From contig JBGPJM010000096.1 of NCBI GenBank assembly GCA_041485385.1, positions 1 through 16,871 of the forward strand: DNA of 16,871 nt, given 5' to 3'. Made by a program: the position numbers and the translations under genes. Positions 6,609 to 13,763 of this stretch are shown piece by piece. The stretch is from JBGPJM01 sp041485385 (GTDB lineage Bacteria; Planctomycetota; Phycisphaerae; Phycisphaerales; UBA1924). Below the pieces are notes generated by a model. The model did no database searches. It saw nothing but the letters and a program-made list of their open reading frames with translations, and was not told the origin of the DNA. The first letter of the stretch is position 1, and the number at the start of each line of letters is the position of its first letter.

Positions 6609-7475
6609 ATGCCCAGGCGCGCGTTCACGTTGATCGAGCTGCTGGTGGTGATCGCGGTCATCGCGACGCTGGTCGGCCTGCTCGTGCCGGCGCTGACGGG
6701 AGGGCGCGAGGCCGCCAGGCAGGGCGTGTGCGCTTCGAACATCCGGCAACTGGGCATCGCTAGCAATCTCTATGCCGCCGACAGCCGCGACCTCTACGCC
6801 CCGGGGGCATCGGACTTTCTGGCGAACCTGAACCGCTGGCACGGCACGCGCCAGCACCCCTCGGAGGCGTTCTCCCCGCGGGGCGGACCGCTCACGCCGT
6901 ACCTCGGCGCCGATGAGACGGGCGACGCGGCCCCCGCCGCCATCGGCGTGCGAGAGTGCCCGACCTTCGCGGGAACGCTGCGGGCGCTGGCTGAGCGCAA
7001 CCTCGGGTTCGAGCGCTCCGCCGGCGGGTACGGATACAACAACGCCTTCGTCGGCACACTCCGCCGGCGGGTCGCGCCGGGCGTGTGGGACGTCCGCACA
7101 GACCGCACCGGCTCCCCGGCATCGATGTTCCAGACCCCGGCCCAGACCATCACCTTCGCCGACGCGGCCTTCGCCGCCGACACCGGCGCCGGCTCGTGGG
7201 AGGCGCCGGTCATCGAGTACAGCTTCGCCGAGCCGCGGTACTGGCCCGGCGCGCCAGGATCGCCCGCGGATCCCTCCGTTCACTTCCGCCATCCCCCGCC
7301 CGGTCTGGCCCGTTCCGCCGCCGCCGGCGCGAACATCACCTGGCTCGACGGGCACGTGTCTGCCGAGCGCCTCACCCACTCCTGGTCCAGCGGCCTGTAC
7401 GGCGCCGACCCCCGGGACGCCCAGATCGGCTGGTGCGGCCGGGCCGACGACAACAGCCTGTACGATTACCCATAG
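6609..7475 (+). CDS. Prepilin-type N-terminal methylation domain protein (planctomycete pseudopilin-like, WLDGHV type)
   Basis: The 288-residue product begins MPRRAFTLIELLVVIAVIATLV. This is a class III prepilin signal with cleavage expected before Phe6, glutamate at mature position 5 and a following hydrophobic helix. Ala instead of the usual Gly precedes the cut. The body is the large globular form typical of Planctomycetes: CASNIRQLGIASNLYAAD (41-58), a Cys-Pro (117-118), and near the end ITWLDGHVSAERL (243-255) and DNSLYDYP. Such proteins are abundant in this phylum and related to type II secretion pseudopilins; their individual tasks are mostly unknown. GGAG (6600-6603) lies five bases before the ATG. 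It follows the dockerin gene by 57 bases with no terminator seen, so it belongs to the riboswitch operon and may help secrete or display the first two proteins. Confidence 0.9.
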   Translation: MPRRAFTLIELLVVIAVIATLVGLLVPALTGGREAARQGVCASNIRQLGIASNLYAADSRDLYAPGASDFLANLNRWHGTRQHPSEAFSPRGGPLTPYLGADETGDAAPAAIGVRECPTFAGTLRALAERNLGFERSAGGYGYNNAFVGTLRRRVAPGVWDVRTDRTGSPASMFQTPAQTITFADAAFAADTGAGSWEAPVIEYSFAEPRYWPGAPGSPADPSVHFRHPPPGLARSAAAGANITWLDGHVSAERLTHSWSSGLYGADPRDAQIGWCGRADDNSLYDYP

Positions 7476-7489
7476 CCCCTCCCTATCGC

Positions 7490-7729
7490 ATGCTCGTCAC
7501 CCGTTGCGTCTGCCACGACATCACCCTCCAGACGCTCAATCGCCTTGCCGCCGCCGAGCGGCTGGATTTCGACGCCCTGCGGGCTCGCACCGGCTGCTGC
7601 ACGGGCTGCGGGATGTGCGAGCCATACGTTCGGCTGATGCTCAGCACAGGTCGGACAAGTTTCCCTGTCATCGTGGGAACAACGACGGCCCGGGGAGAAT
7701 CGTCCCCGGGCCGTCCTGCGGACTGCTGA
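7490..7729 (+). CDS. Small BFD-like [2Fe-2S]-binding protein
   Basis: The 79-residue protein has the cysteine pattern of bacterioferritin-associated ferredoxin (BFD) domains. Cys6-x-Cys8 is followed after 31 residues by Cys40-x-x-Cys43, the same spacing as in E. coli Bfd. Two further cysteines (36, 37) precede the second pair, giving TGCCTGCGMC. The likely role is electron transfer by a [2Fe-2S] cluster in the cytoplasm, since no signal peptide is present. The domain ends around GRTSFPVI (54-61). The last 18 codons are largely the terminator hairpin, so the tail may have little function. It begins 14 bases after the pseudopilin stop without a clear Shine-Dalgarno and is the last gene of the operon. 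A role in reducing iron or the corrinoid cobalt is conceivable but unproven. Confidence 0.82.
   Translation: MLVTRCVCHDITLQTLNRLAAAERLDFDALRARTGCCTGCGMCEPYVRLMLSTGRTSFPVIVGTTTARGESSPGRPADC
7684..7715. terminator. Strong hairpin terminator shared by convergent transcripts, inside the end of a coding region
   Basis: GACGGCCCGGGGA (7684-7696) and TCCCCGGGCCGTC (7703-7715) form a perfect 13-bp stem with a 6-base loop. On the minus strand GTTGTTCCC follows; on the plus strand there is no T run. The hairpin lies within the last codons of the [2Fe-2S] gene and downstream of the convergent HEAT-like gene, so it probably separates the two units. Confidence 0.65.
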
Positions 7730-7751
7730 TCACCCCTTGCCGGGGCAATGT

Positions 7752-10028
7752 TCACTTGTTCTTGCCGATGATGAGCGGGATGAGCTCGGCGTTGGGGAGG
7801 TTCAGCGCGCCCATGCACGCCGCCGCGGCGGTGGCATGCTCGTCGCTCCCGCCGCCGGTGGCGAGTTGGACCAGGGCGCTGATCTGGCGCCCGTCGAGCA
7901 TGTTGCCGTTCCGCTTGGCCGAGTCGGCAACCTTGTTCAGGAGGACGATCTGCTCGTTGCCGGTGGCCGCCATGGCCGCGTCCATGAGGGCGATCTGCAC
8001 GCTCTTGGCGGGGATGTACGACAGCACCTCGGCGATCAGGAGCTTGAGCGGTCCGGTGTTCTCGGCCAGCGCCGCGACCAAGGGGCCCGCGGCGTCCCCG
8101 ACGTTCAGCACGGTGCTCCCCGACACGGCGAGGTCACGGAGCACGAACAGGGATTTGCTCTTGTACTGCGTCGCCTCTTCGGCGCTCACCGGCCCGCCCA
8201 CGGCGGCGTTGATGAGCTGGTCGGCGGCGGCGCCGACCTCATCCCCGCTCAGGCCCTCCCGGGCGACTCGCGTCGCCTGGTCCGTCTGGTACTTGGCGCC
8301 CAGCTCCGAGTATGCCGCGACGCTCACCAGCGCCAGCACCGGCGTGGCGCCCAGGGTGTGGCGCCCGCGGACCTCGGCGATGAGGGCGTCGGTCTGGGCG
8401 GCGGGAAGGTTGGTCACGATAAGGTCGAGGCCGGGGCACTCGGCGATGGCCTGCTCCACCTCGGACAACTGCTTGGCGGGAGGCAGGATGGTGTACCCCT
8501 TGGCGCGGAGAATCTGCGCGGGTCCGTTGCCCAGTTCCTGGGTCGTTGCGACAACCAGGGCGTACCGGGCCGCGGCGTTGCGGATGGCGCTCCCCAGGAC
8601 CGGCACGACCCGCTCGGAGCCGGGGAACTCGGTGCGGGGCTGGGCGGCCCCAAGGGCCAGGGCGGCTTCGTACTGCACGCGACGGTTGGGATACGTGATC
8701 GCCTCCAGAAGGGGCTTGCGGGACTCGTCGCCCGCCCAGAGGGCGTTGCCGCCGGCCGTCTTCTCGATGGCCGCGATGGCCTTGCGGGCGAGCTGGGTGT
8801 CCCGATCATCGATCGCGCGGGCGAGCACGCGCTGGTCGGCCGCGGCGCCGGCGGCGACGGCGTAATAGGTCGCGTCGCGACGGTCCTTGCCGTAGGCAGG
8901 GTTGTCGTAGCCGGCGGGGCTGTCGATCTCGCGCGAGAAGTTCGCGGCGATCCAGAGGGAGAGGGCCTGGCCGCTCTGCGGATCATGCCGCAGCGTGCGC
9001 TCGCACAGGCGCATGGACATGGCCTCGTGGTAGACGGAGGTATCGATCGCCACCGGTATCAGGCCGACGCCCGGGTCGAATGACCAGAGGAGCTGGACAG
9101 ATTCATCCGGGAAGCTGGTGAGGCTCCGGCTCTCCTGGTAGTACTCGTTGGCGAGGGTCAGGAAGCGCTCGGCGAGGGGGATCTGGTCGTTGACGGCGCC
9201 GGCGACCTTCAAGATCGACCGCTCGCAGGCGCCGCGCACCGCGGCCGATTTGGTCTGGGCCCGCAGCTCATAAAGGAAGGGGACGGAGGTGGGATAGGGG
9301 ATGTCGCCCAGCAGGCCGACGACAACCTCCTGGCTGGAGGGGTCCAGGCCGGGGAGGGCGGTCACCAGCGGGACGATCGCCTGGCGCGACATCTCCACCA
9401 GCACCGACCGGACCTGGGCCTGCAGCTCGATGTTGGCGCGGTCCAGGAGCGCGGACAGAAGCTGGGGGGCCGCGTATTCGCCCGCGAACTTCAGGCGGTC
9501 GCGCCCGAAGATCCGCTCGCGCTGCGTGCCGGTGAGGAGGCTGATGTTCCGGGCGATCTCGGAGGCCTCCCTCGCATGAGCGAGCTTCCCTTGTTCGTAG
9601 CTCTTCTGGAGGCGGGCGGCGATGGCCTCGACCTCGGCGTGCCTCTGGGAGCGGAGGACGACGTCGTTGAAGTCGGACTCGACCTTGGCGGTGTCGTCGA
9701 TGAGCGAGACCAGCTCGGTATCAGTGATGCCGCTGTCCAGGAGGGCCTTGGCGTTCGACTGCGCCTGGTCGAACCTGTGTATGCGCGTGTAGTGGATCCA
9801 GTCTTTGATCCAGGCGACCCGCTGCTTCTGGAGGTCGACCGGCTGCTTCGGGGACTCGGCCGCCTTCTTCTCGACCGGCTTCTTCTGGACATCGGCCGGC
9901 TGTTTCTGGGCGTCGGCCGGCTTCGGGACGACCGGCTGCTTCTGCGCCAAGGCCGGGAATGCCGGGGCGGCGATGAGGGCGATGGCGGCGGCGCGGACTA
10001 GCAGGCGGGAGGCGGGTCGGGTTGGCAC
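7752..10028 (-). CDS. Secreted HEAT-repeat-like protein with degenerate receiver-like domain
   Basis: The 758-residue product has no assignable function. The signal peptide ends near FPALA (28). Residues 29-70 are a low-complexity linker of KQP/PV/ADVQKK units rich in Lys, Gln and Pro. From about 85 to 290 there are paired alpha-helices with HEAT-like spacing (for example APQLLSALLDRANIELQAQVRSVLVEM and IVPLVTALPGLDPSSQEVVVGLLGDI, residues 187-244). More repeats follow at 400-485 (RKPLLEAITYPNRRVQYEAALALG). Residues 488-610 look like a response-regulator receiver fold with the acidic residues lost: LVVATTQEL where LVVDDDPEL is usual, and DLIVTNLP with Asn540 at the phospho-Asp position. A last helical repeat part follows (640-750). 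The GTG start at 10028 is supported by AGGAG (10035-10039) six bases upstream. It stands alone, convergent with the riboswitch operon. Confidence 0.85.
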   Translation of the reverse strand: MPTRPASRLLVRAAAIALIAAPAFPALAQKQPVVPKPADAQKQPADVQKKPVEKKAAESPKQPVDLQKQRVAWIKDWIHYTRIHRFDQAQSNAKALLDSGITDTELVSLIDDTAKVESDFNDVVLRSQRHAEVEAIAARLQKSYEQGKLAHAREASEIARNISLLTGTQRERIFGRDRLKFAGEYAAPQLLSALLDRANIELQAQVRSVLVEMSRQAIVPLVTALPGLDPSSQEVVVGLLGDIPYPTSVPFLYELRAQTKSAAVRGACERSILKVAGAVNDQIPLAERFLTLANEYYQESRSLTSFPDESVQLLWSFDPGVGLIPVAIDTSVYHEAMSMRLCERTLRHDPQSGQALSLWIAANFSREIDSPAGYDNPAYGKDRRDATYYAVAAGAAADQRVLARAIDDRDTQLARKAIAAIEKTAGGNALWAGDESRKPLLEAITYPNRRVQYEAALALGAAQPRTEFPGSERVVPVLGSAIRNAAARYALVVATTQELGNGPAQILRAKGYTILPPAKQLSEVEQAIAECPGLDLIVTNLPAAQTDALIAEVRGRHTLGATPVLALVSVAAYSELGAKYQTDQATRVAREGLSGDEVGAAADQLINAAVGGPVSAEEATQYKSKSLFVLRDLAVSGSTVLNVGDAAGPLVAALAENTGPLKLLIAEVLSYIPAKSVQIALMDAAMAATGNEQIVLLNKVADSAKRNGNMLDGRQISALVQLATGGGSDEHATAAAACMGALNLPNAELIPLIIGKNK

Positions 10029-10057
10029 GTTGAACTCCTACAGGTCGTCGGGTCGGA

Positions 10058-10069
10058 TCGACAAGTCGA
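10058..10069. promoter_or_regulatory. Short palindrome in the leader of the HEAT-like gene
   Basis: TCGAC (10058-10062), AA, GTCGA (10065-10069) is a perfect 12-base inverted repeat about 30 bases upstream of the GTG start on the minus strand. It could be an operator half-site pair or chance in GC-rich DNA. Confidence 0.2.
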
Positions 10070-10547
10070 GCGTGGGTTGGGCCCGCCGGCAGCGGGGGGC
10101 GATACGCAGACGGTACGAGTTGGGCCGCCAAACGGATCCCACCGACCGTCCTCCTCGAACGGCGCCGCGACGCGCTGGGCACCGAGCCGGCGCGGACGTT
10201 CGGGCACGCGGGTGTGGCAATCTACCGCCCCGAGCGCGGGTGTGTCAATCGAACCATCCGTGGTCCGGGGCTGGAGTGCGTAGGCGGGAGCCCGGGCGAA
10301 GGGGCGAGCGTCGAGGAGACAGGCGGCCGAAAGGGCCGGAGTTTCGCCCGCTCCGTCCCGTCGTGGCGGCGGGGTGCGGCAAACGCTCGCGGCGATCGCG
10401 GTTATCGCTCCAACCCGCTTGCGCGCACAGGTCGGGTCCGCCCGCCCCGACGTCCGAAAGGACCAACTTCCGCCATACCGGATATCAGCGCGTCAAGCCC
10501 CTTGGGCATCTCGCCGATGCTTCTCGCGGGTCGCCGTGCGTTGCTTG

Positions 10548-10562
10548 ACGTTTACACAACGT
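10548..10562. promoter_or_regulatory. Short palindrome upstream of the response regulator gene
   Basis: ACGTT (10548-10552) and AACGT (10558-10562) flank TACAC in an unusually AT-rich patch that overlaps the end of a TTGACG -35-like box. It lies 24 bases before the ATG, where an autoregulatory site would be expected. The arms are only 5 bp, so support is weak. Confidence 0.25.
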
Positions 10563-10585
10563 GGGACGGCCCAACAGAGGGTGAG

Positions 10586-11167
10586 ATGATGCCATTTGAC
10601 AAAGAGGTATTGACGACGGGAGAGGTTGCCAAGATCTGCAACGTCGCCCCCCGCACCGTTTCGAAATGGTTCGATTCGGGCGCACTGAAGGGGTACAGGA
10701 TTCCCGGGTCCAAGGATCGGCGGATCCCCGTTGCACAGCTGCTCAGGTTCATGAAGGAGCACGGGATCCCCTTCGACGGGATCGCCGGGGGGAAGACCCG
10801 CGTGCTCATTGTCGACGACGATCCCGAGGTCGCGGGGGTCCTCGAGAAGGGCCTGCGCGAACACACGAGCTACGACGTGCGCACCGCCGCCAACGGCTTC
10901 GAGGCCGGGATGGAGTGCGAGCGCTTCAAGCCGCATGTGATGCTGCTGGACGTCCACCTGGGCGAGGGCGACGCCCGCCAGGTCGCCGATTTCGTCCGTG
11001 CCGACGACGACCTGCAGCTCACCCGGATCATCGCGATGAGCGGCAAGCTCACCGACGGGCAGCTCCAGGGCCTCAAGACCAGCGGGTTCGACGGGTACCT
11101 GAAGAAGCCCTTCCAGTTCCGGCAGGTCGTGGAGGCCATCGAGAGCGCGACGTCGGTCGTGCACTGA
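10586..11167 (+). CDS. Response regulator with N-terminal MerR/excisionase-type DNA-binding domain
   Basis: The 193-residue protein has two domains in an unusual order. Residues 9-60 (LTTGEVAKICNVAPRTVSKWFDSG, then LKGYRIPGSKDRRIPVAQLLRFM) form a winged helix-turn-helix of the MerR/BldC/excisionase (HTH_17) kind. Residues 72-188 form a receiver domain with every key residue: VLIVDDDPE (acidic 77-79), phospho-acceptor Asp122 in VMLLDVHL, Ser152 in IIAMSG and Lys174 in LKKPF. Most response regulators have the receiver first. The ATG at 10586, or its neighbour at 10589, follows GAGGGTGAG; the open frame upstream of it does not look like protein. No histidine kinase lies nearby, so it is an orphan. 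It is divergent from the HEAT-like gene. The target genes are unknown. Confidence 0.92.
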   Translation: MMPFDKEVLTTGEVAKICNVAPRTVSKWFDSGALKGYRIPGSKDRRIPVAQLLRFMKEHGIPFDGIAGGKTRVLIVDDDPEVAGVLEKGLREHTSYDVRTAANGFEAGMECERFKPHVMLLDVHLGEGDARQVADFVRADDDLQLTRIIAMSGKLTDGQLQGLKTSGFDGYLKKPFQFRQVVEAIESATSVVH

Positions 11168-11254
11168 TCCCTCCCCGCTTCCGCCCAGACCACCACCGTC
11201 GATGCCGCACCGCATGGGATCTGTTTCAGCCCGGGCAAGGACGGTATCGCACGC

Positions 11255-11290
11255 CACCGCCGCGCCGTTCCCACTGCGCGGCGGTGTCTC
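11255..11290 (+). terminator. Intrinsic terminator after the response regulator
   Basis: CACCGCCGCGC (11255-11265) pairs perfectly with GCGCGGCGGTG (11276-11286) over a 10-base loop. TCTCTTCTT follows on the plus strand. It lies between the response regulator and the convergent M42 peptidase gene. Confidence 0.65.
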
Positions 11291-11312
11291 TTCTTGGAAA
11301 CGGCCGTGCGCA

Positions 11313-12416
11313 CTACGCAACCGTCGGCAGGTACGCCGCGATCACGTCCCGGGCGGCCGCCAGATCCTTCTTGTCGATCATTTCCGTGATGGTGTGGATG
11401 TAGCGGGTCCCGACGACGATGCCCACGGCCCTGGCGCCCGCCGCGGCTTGCTGCGCGGCGGCGCCGTCTTGGCCGCCGGCAGCCAGAATCGTCCGCTGGT
11501 AGGGGATGCGCCCCTTCTTCGCCACGGCCTCGAGCTCGGCGACGAGCCGGTGATCCGCGATGAATGAGCTGTCCTTGATGTGCAGGCCGAAGCCCTTGCC
11601 CTGGATGGTCACCGATTCTTCCGCGGGCACGCCCGGCGTGTCGCACGAGAGGGTCACGTCGATCCCCAGGCCGATATCGGGCTGGACAGCGTGGGAAGCG
11701 GTCCGGGCGCCGCGGAGGCCGACCTCCTCCTGAGTGGTGAACGCCACGTACACCTCGCAGGCGTGCCCCAGGCCCTCGGCCTCGAGCTGGCGGATGGACT
11801 CGATCCCCAGCCAGCAGGCGATGCGGTTGTCCATCGCCTTTGAGACCACCTTGTTGCCAACCTCGATGAGCGGCTCGTTCATGACCACGAAGTCGCCCAC
11901 CTTGACGCGCTTCTTGACCTCGTCGGCGGGGAACCCGATGTCGACGTAGAACTCCTTGACCTCGGGGATCTTCTCGCGGTCCTTCGGCCCTGAGATATGG
12001 AGCGGGCGGCCGCCGGGGTTCATCACGCCGGGGAGGTCGCCGTCGCCGGTGCAGACCAGCACCCGCCGCGCGAAGAGGTTGCGCGTGTCAAACCCGCCGG
12101 CGGGGTTCATCCACAGCCACCCCTTCTCGTCCACGTGGGTCACGTAGAAGCCGATCTCATCCATGTGACAGAGGAGCATGACACGGGTGGGGCGGCCGTT
12201 TCCGCCGCTCGAGCGCCGGGCGCCCTTCTTCGGCTTGGCGCGCGCGCGCGAGCGGGGCCCGCGCCGGCAGATGAGTGAGCCCATCGGATCCGTGCGGACC
12301 TCATCGAACAGGCCCCGGACCTCGCCCTCGATGACGGCCCGGACACGCTCCTCGCGACCCGGCACTCCCGGGGTCTCGCACAGACGCTTGAGAAGATCGA
12401 TGTTCAGCTTCGCCAA
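11313..12416 (-). CDS. M42 family metallopeptidase (glutamyl/deblocking aminopeptidase type)
   Basis: A cytoplasmic two-metal aminopeptidase that trims peptides from the N terminus, of the FrvX/YsdC/TET family; members usually build large dodecamers. The 367-residue product carries the expected metal and catalytic residues: His84 (LLCHMDEIGF), Asp196 (KAMDNRIACW), Glu230-Glu231 (FTTQEEVGLRGA), Asp253 (LGIDVTLSCD) and His341 (RYIHTITEM). The start is TTG at 12416, with AAGGA six bases upstream on the minus strand, and the product begins where the family usually does. An insertion of about 25 basic residues (51-77, rich in Arg and Lys) interrupts the region just before the first metal ligand and is not typical. 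It stands alone, divergent from ygfZ. Some relatives were once annotated as endoglucanase or cellulase, which would be wrong here. Confidence 0.93.
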   Translation of the reverse strand: MAKLNIDLLKRLCETPGVPGREERVRAVIEGEVRGLFDEVRTDPMGSLICRRGPRSRARAKPKKGARRSSGGNGRPTRVMLLCHMDEIGFYVTHVDEKGWLWMNPAGGFDTRNLFARRVLVCTGDGDLPGVMNPGGRPLHISGPKDREKIPEVKEFYVDIGFPADEVKKRVKVGDFVVMNEPLIEVGNKVVSKAMDNRIACWLGIESIRQLEAEGLGHACEVYVAFTTQEEVGLRGARTASHAVQPDIGLGIDVTLSCDTPGVPAEESVTIQGKGFGLHIKDSSFIADHRLVAELEAVAKKGRIPYQRTILAAGGQDGAAAQQAAAGARAVGIVVGTRYIHTITEMIDKKDLAAARDVIAAYLPTVA

Positions 12417-12523
12417 GACGGTTCCTTTCGACGGGCTGCTCAGGCGGCAGTTTCCCCGGGAATGGCCGGAAAGTCCAATCGCGTTCCGGAGGGGGACAGC
12501 CCCGACCCTACGATTGCCGTCGC

Positions 12524-13741
12524 ATGGCCCATCGCACGCCCCTTCGTTCGTCGCACGAGTCCGCCGGGGCGGCGCTGCGCGCCTACGGGCCGCCGGAGGC
12601 CGGGATCGAGCTGGTCGAGGCGTTCGATCCGATCGAGGTCGAATACGCCGCGATCCGCAAGCACGCCGCGGTTCTAGATCTGCCGTCGCGCGGCACCCTG
12701 GAGGTGCGGGGAGCCGACCGGGTCGGGTTCCTGAACCGGATGGTGACGCAGGAGCTGAAGGGACTGGCGGCCTGGGAGGTGCGCCGGTCGTTCTGGCTGA
12801 ACCGCAAGGGGCGGATCGATGCGGACCTGCGCCTGATCGAACTGGGTGACCGGACGATCGTGGATGTGGACGCGCACGCCGCGGGGCGTGCGGCGTCCGG
12901 GCTGGCGTCGTTCCTGTTCTCCGAGGATGTGCAGATCGAGGACCGGACGGAGGCGTGGCATCGGGTGGCGCTGCATGGGCGGGGAGGGCCGGGTCTGCTC
13001 GCGAGGATCGGCGAGCCCGCCGGCGGCGCGGCAGCGGGGGATCTGGGGATCGGTCGGGCGTGCCTGGTGAAGATCGCCGGACGCGAGGTTATCGTCGATC
13101 GGCAGGATTCGGCGGGCGAGGTGGGGCTGGAACTGCTGGTGCGGGCCGGGGACGCGGCGGCCGTGTACGACGCGATTTCGGAGCCGACGCCCGAGGGCTC
13201 GTCGACGGGCGCGACGCGCTCAATGGACGGGCAGACCGGGCTGGCGCGGCGTATCGGGTGGCACGCGTACAACATCGCGCGGATCGAGGCGGGGTGGCCG
13301 ATCTACAACATCGACTTCGGGCCCGACTCGCTCCCGCATGAGACCGGCGTGCTGGACGACCGCGTGAGCTTCAAGAAGGGGTGCTACCTAGGGCAGGAGG
13401 TGGTGGCGCGGATGCACTCGCTCGGGCATCCCAAGCAGAAACTGGTGGGGCTGAAGATCCTGGACGAGGAGCGGGCCTCGAGGGGCGAGGCACGCCTGCC
13501 CGAGACGGGCGCGCCGATCTTCGCGACCGAAGGGCCCGTTGCGGACAAACCGCCGGAGGTCGTCGGCGCGGTGACGAGTTCGGCGATCAGCCCGATGCTG
13601 GCCGCGACGCCCGTTGCGCTGGCGATGGTGAAGTACAAGCACATCGCGGCGGGAACGAAGCTGTTTGTGGAGGCGGAGGGGGCGGTGCTGCCGTGCGTGG
13701 TGCAGGAGGGGCTGGCGTTCTGGAAGCCGGAGCGCGGATGA
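12524..13741 (+). CDS. ygfZ: YgfZ/GcvT-family folate-binding protein (Fe-S cluster maintenance)
   Basis: A tetrahydrofolate-dependent protein that helps make or repair certain iron-sulfur enzymes. The family signature K-G-C-Y-x-G-Q-E is intact as KKGCYLGQEVVARMH (from residue 284), with the functional Cys287. Upstream are GFLNRMVTQELKGL (68-81) and a fold related to the T-protein of the glycine cleavage system. ARIEAGWPIYNIDF (252-265) fits both, but the KGC motif selects YgfZ. The length of 405 is longer than E. coli YgfZ (326), with extra sequence at the N terminus and after the signature. The ATG at 12524 has no Shine-Dalgarno. TACGAT at 12509-12514 could be a -10 box giving an almost leaderless message. 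It is convergent with ribD, 22 bases apart, without a visible terminator. Confidence 0.92.
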   Translation: MAHRTPLRSSHESAGAALRAYGPPEAGIELVEAFDPIEVEYAAIRKHAAVLDLPSRGTLEVRGADRVGFLNRMVTQELKGLAAWEVRRSFWLNRKGRIDADLRLIELGDRTIVDVDAHAAGRAASGLASFLFSEDVQIEDRTEAWHRVALHGRGGPGLLARIGEPAGGAAAGDLGIGRACLVKIAGREVIVDRQDSAGEVGLELLVRAGDAAAVYDAISEPTPEGSSTGATRSMDGQTGLARRIGWHAYNIARIEAGWPIYNIDFGPDSLPHETGVLDDRVSFKKGCYLGQEVVARMHSLGHPKQKLVGLKILDEERASRGEARLPETGAPIFATEGPVADKPPEVVGAVTSSAISPMLAATPVALAMVKYKHIAAGTKLFVEAEGAVLPCVVQEGLAFWKPERG

Positions 13742-13763
13742 CGCTGGCTCGGCGCCGACCGGA

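Larger units (their letters stand above)
10029..10585. other. Long non-coding gap between the HEAT-like gene and the response regulator
   Basis: The 557-base gap must hold the promoters of the two divergent genes. Open frames here code for arginine- and glycine-rich sequence with no protein-like pattern, so I see no gene. Two small palindromes (10058-10069, 10548-10562) are the only distinct structures. TTGACG at 10545-10550 resembles a -35 box but has no matching -10. Confidence 0.6.

Noticed and set aside
3866..7729. Search for btuB, btuCDF, tonB or cobalamin synthesis genes behind the riboswitch
   Set aside because: None of the four downstream products shows TonB-receptor, ABC transporter or Cob/Cbi signatures, so no known B12 transporter is claimed.
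6913..8865. Open frame of 650 codons on the plus strand across the pseudopilin, [2Fe-2S] and HEAT-like genes
   Set aside because: It crosses a strong hairpin and three supported genes, and its product is Ser/Arg/Pro-rich low-complexity sequence.
10214..10585. N-terminal extension of the response regulator
   Set aside because: The frame is open, but the sequence is Arg/Gly-rich without structure, and the ATG at 10586 has a ribosome binding site and directly precedes the helix-turn-helix domain.
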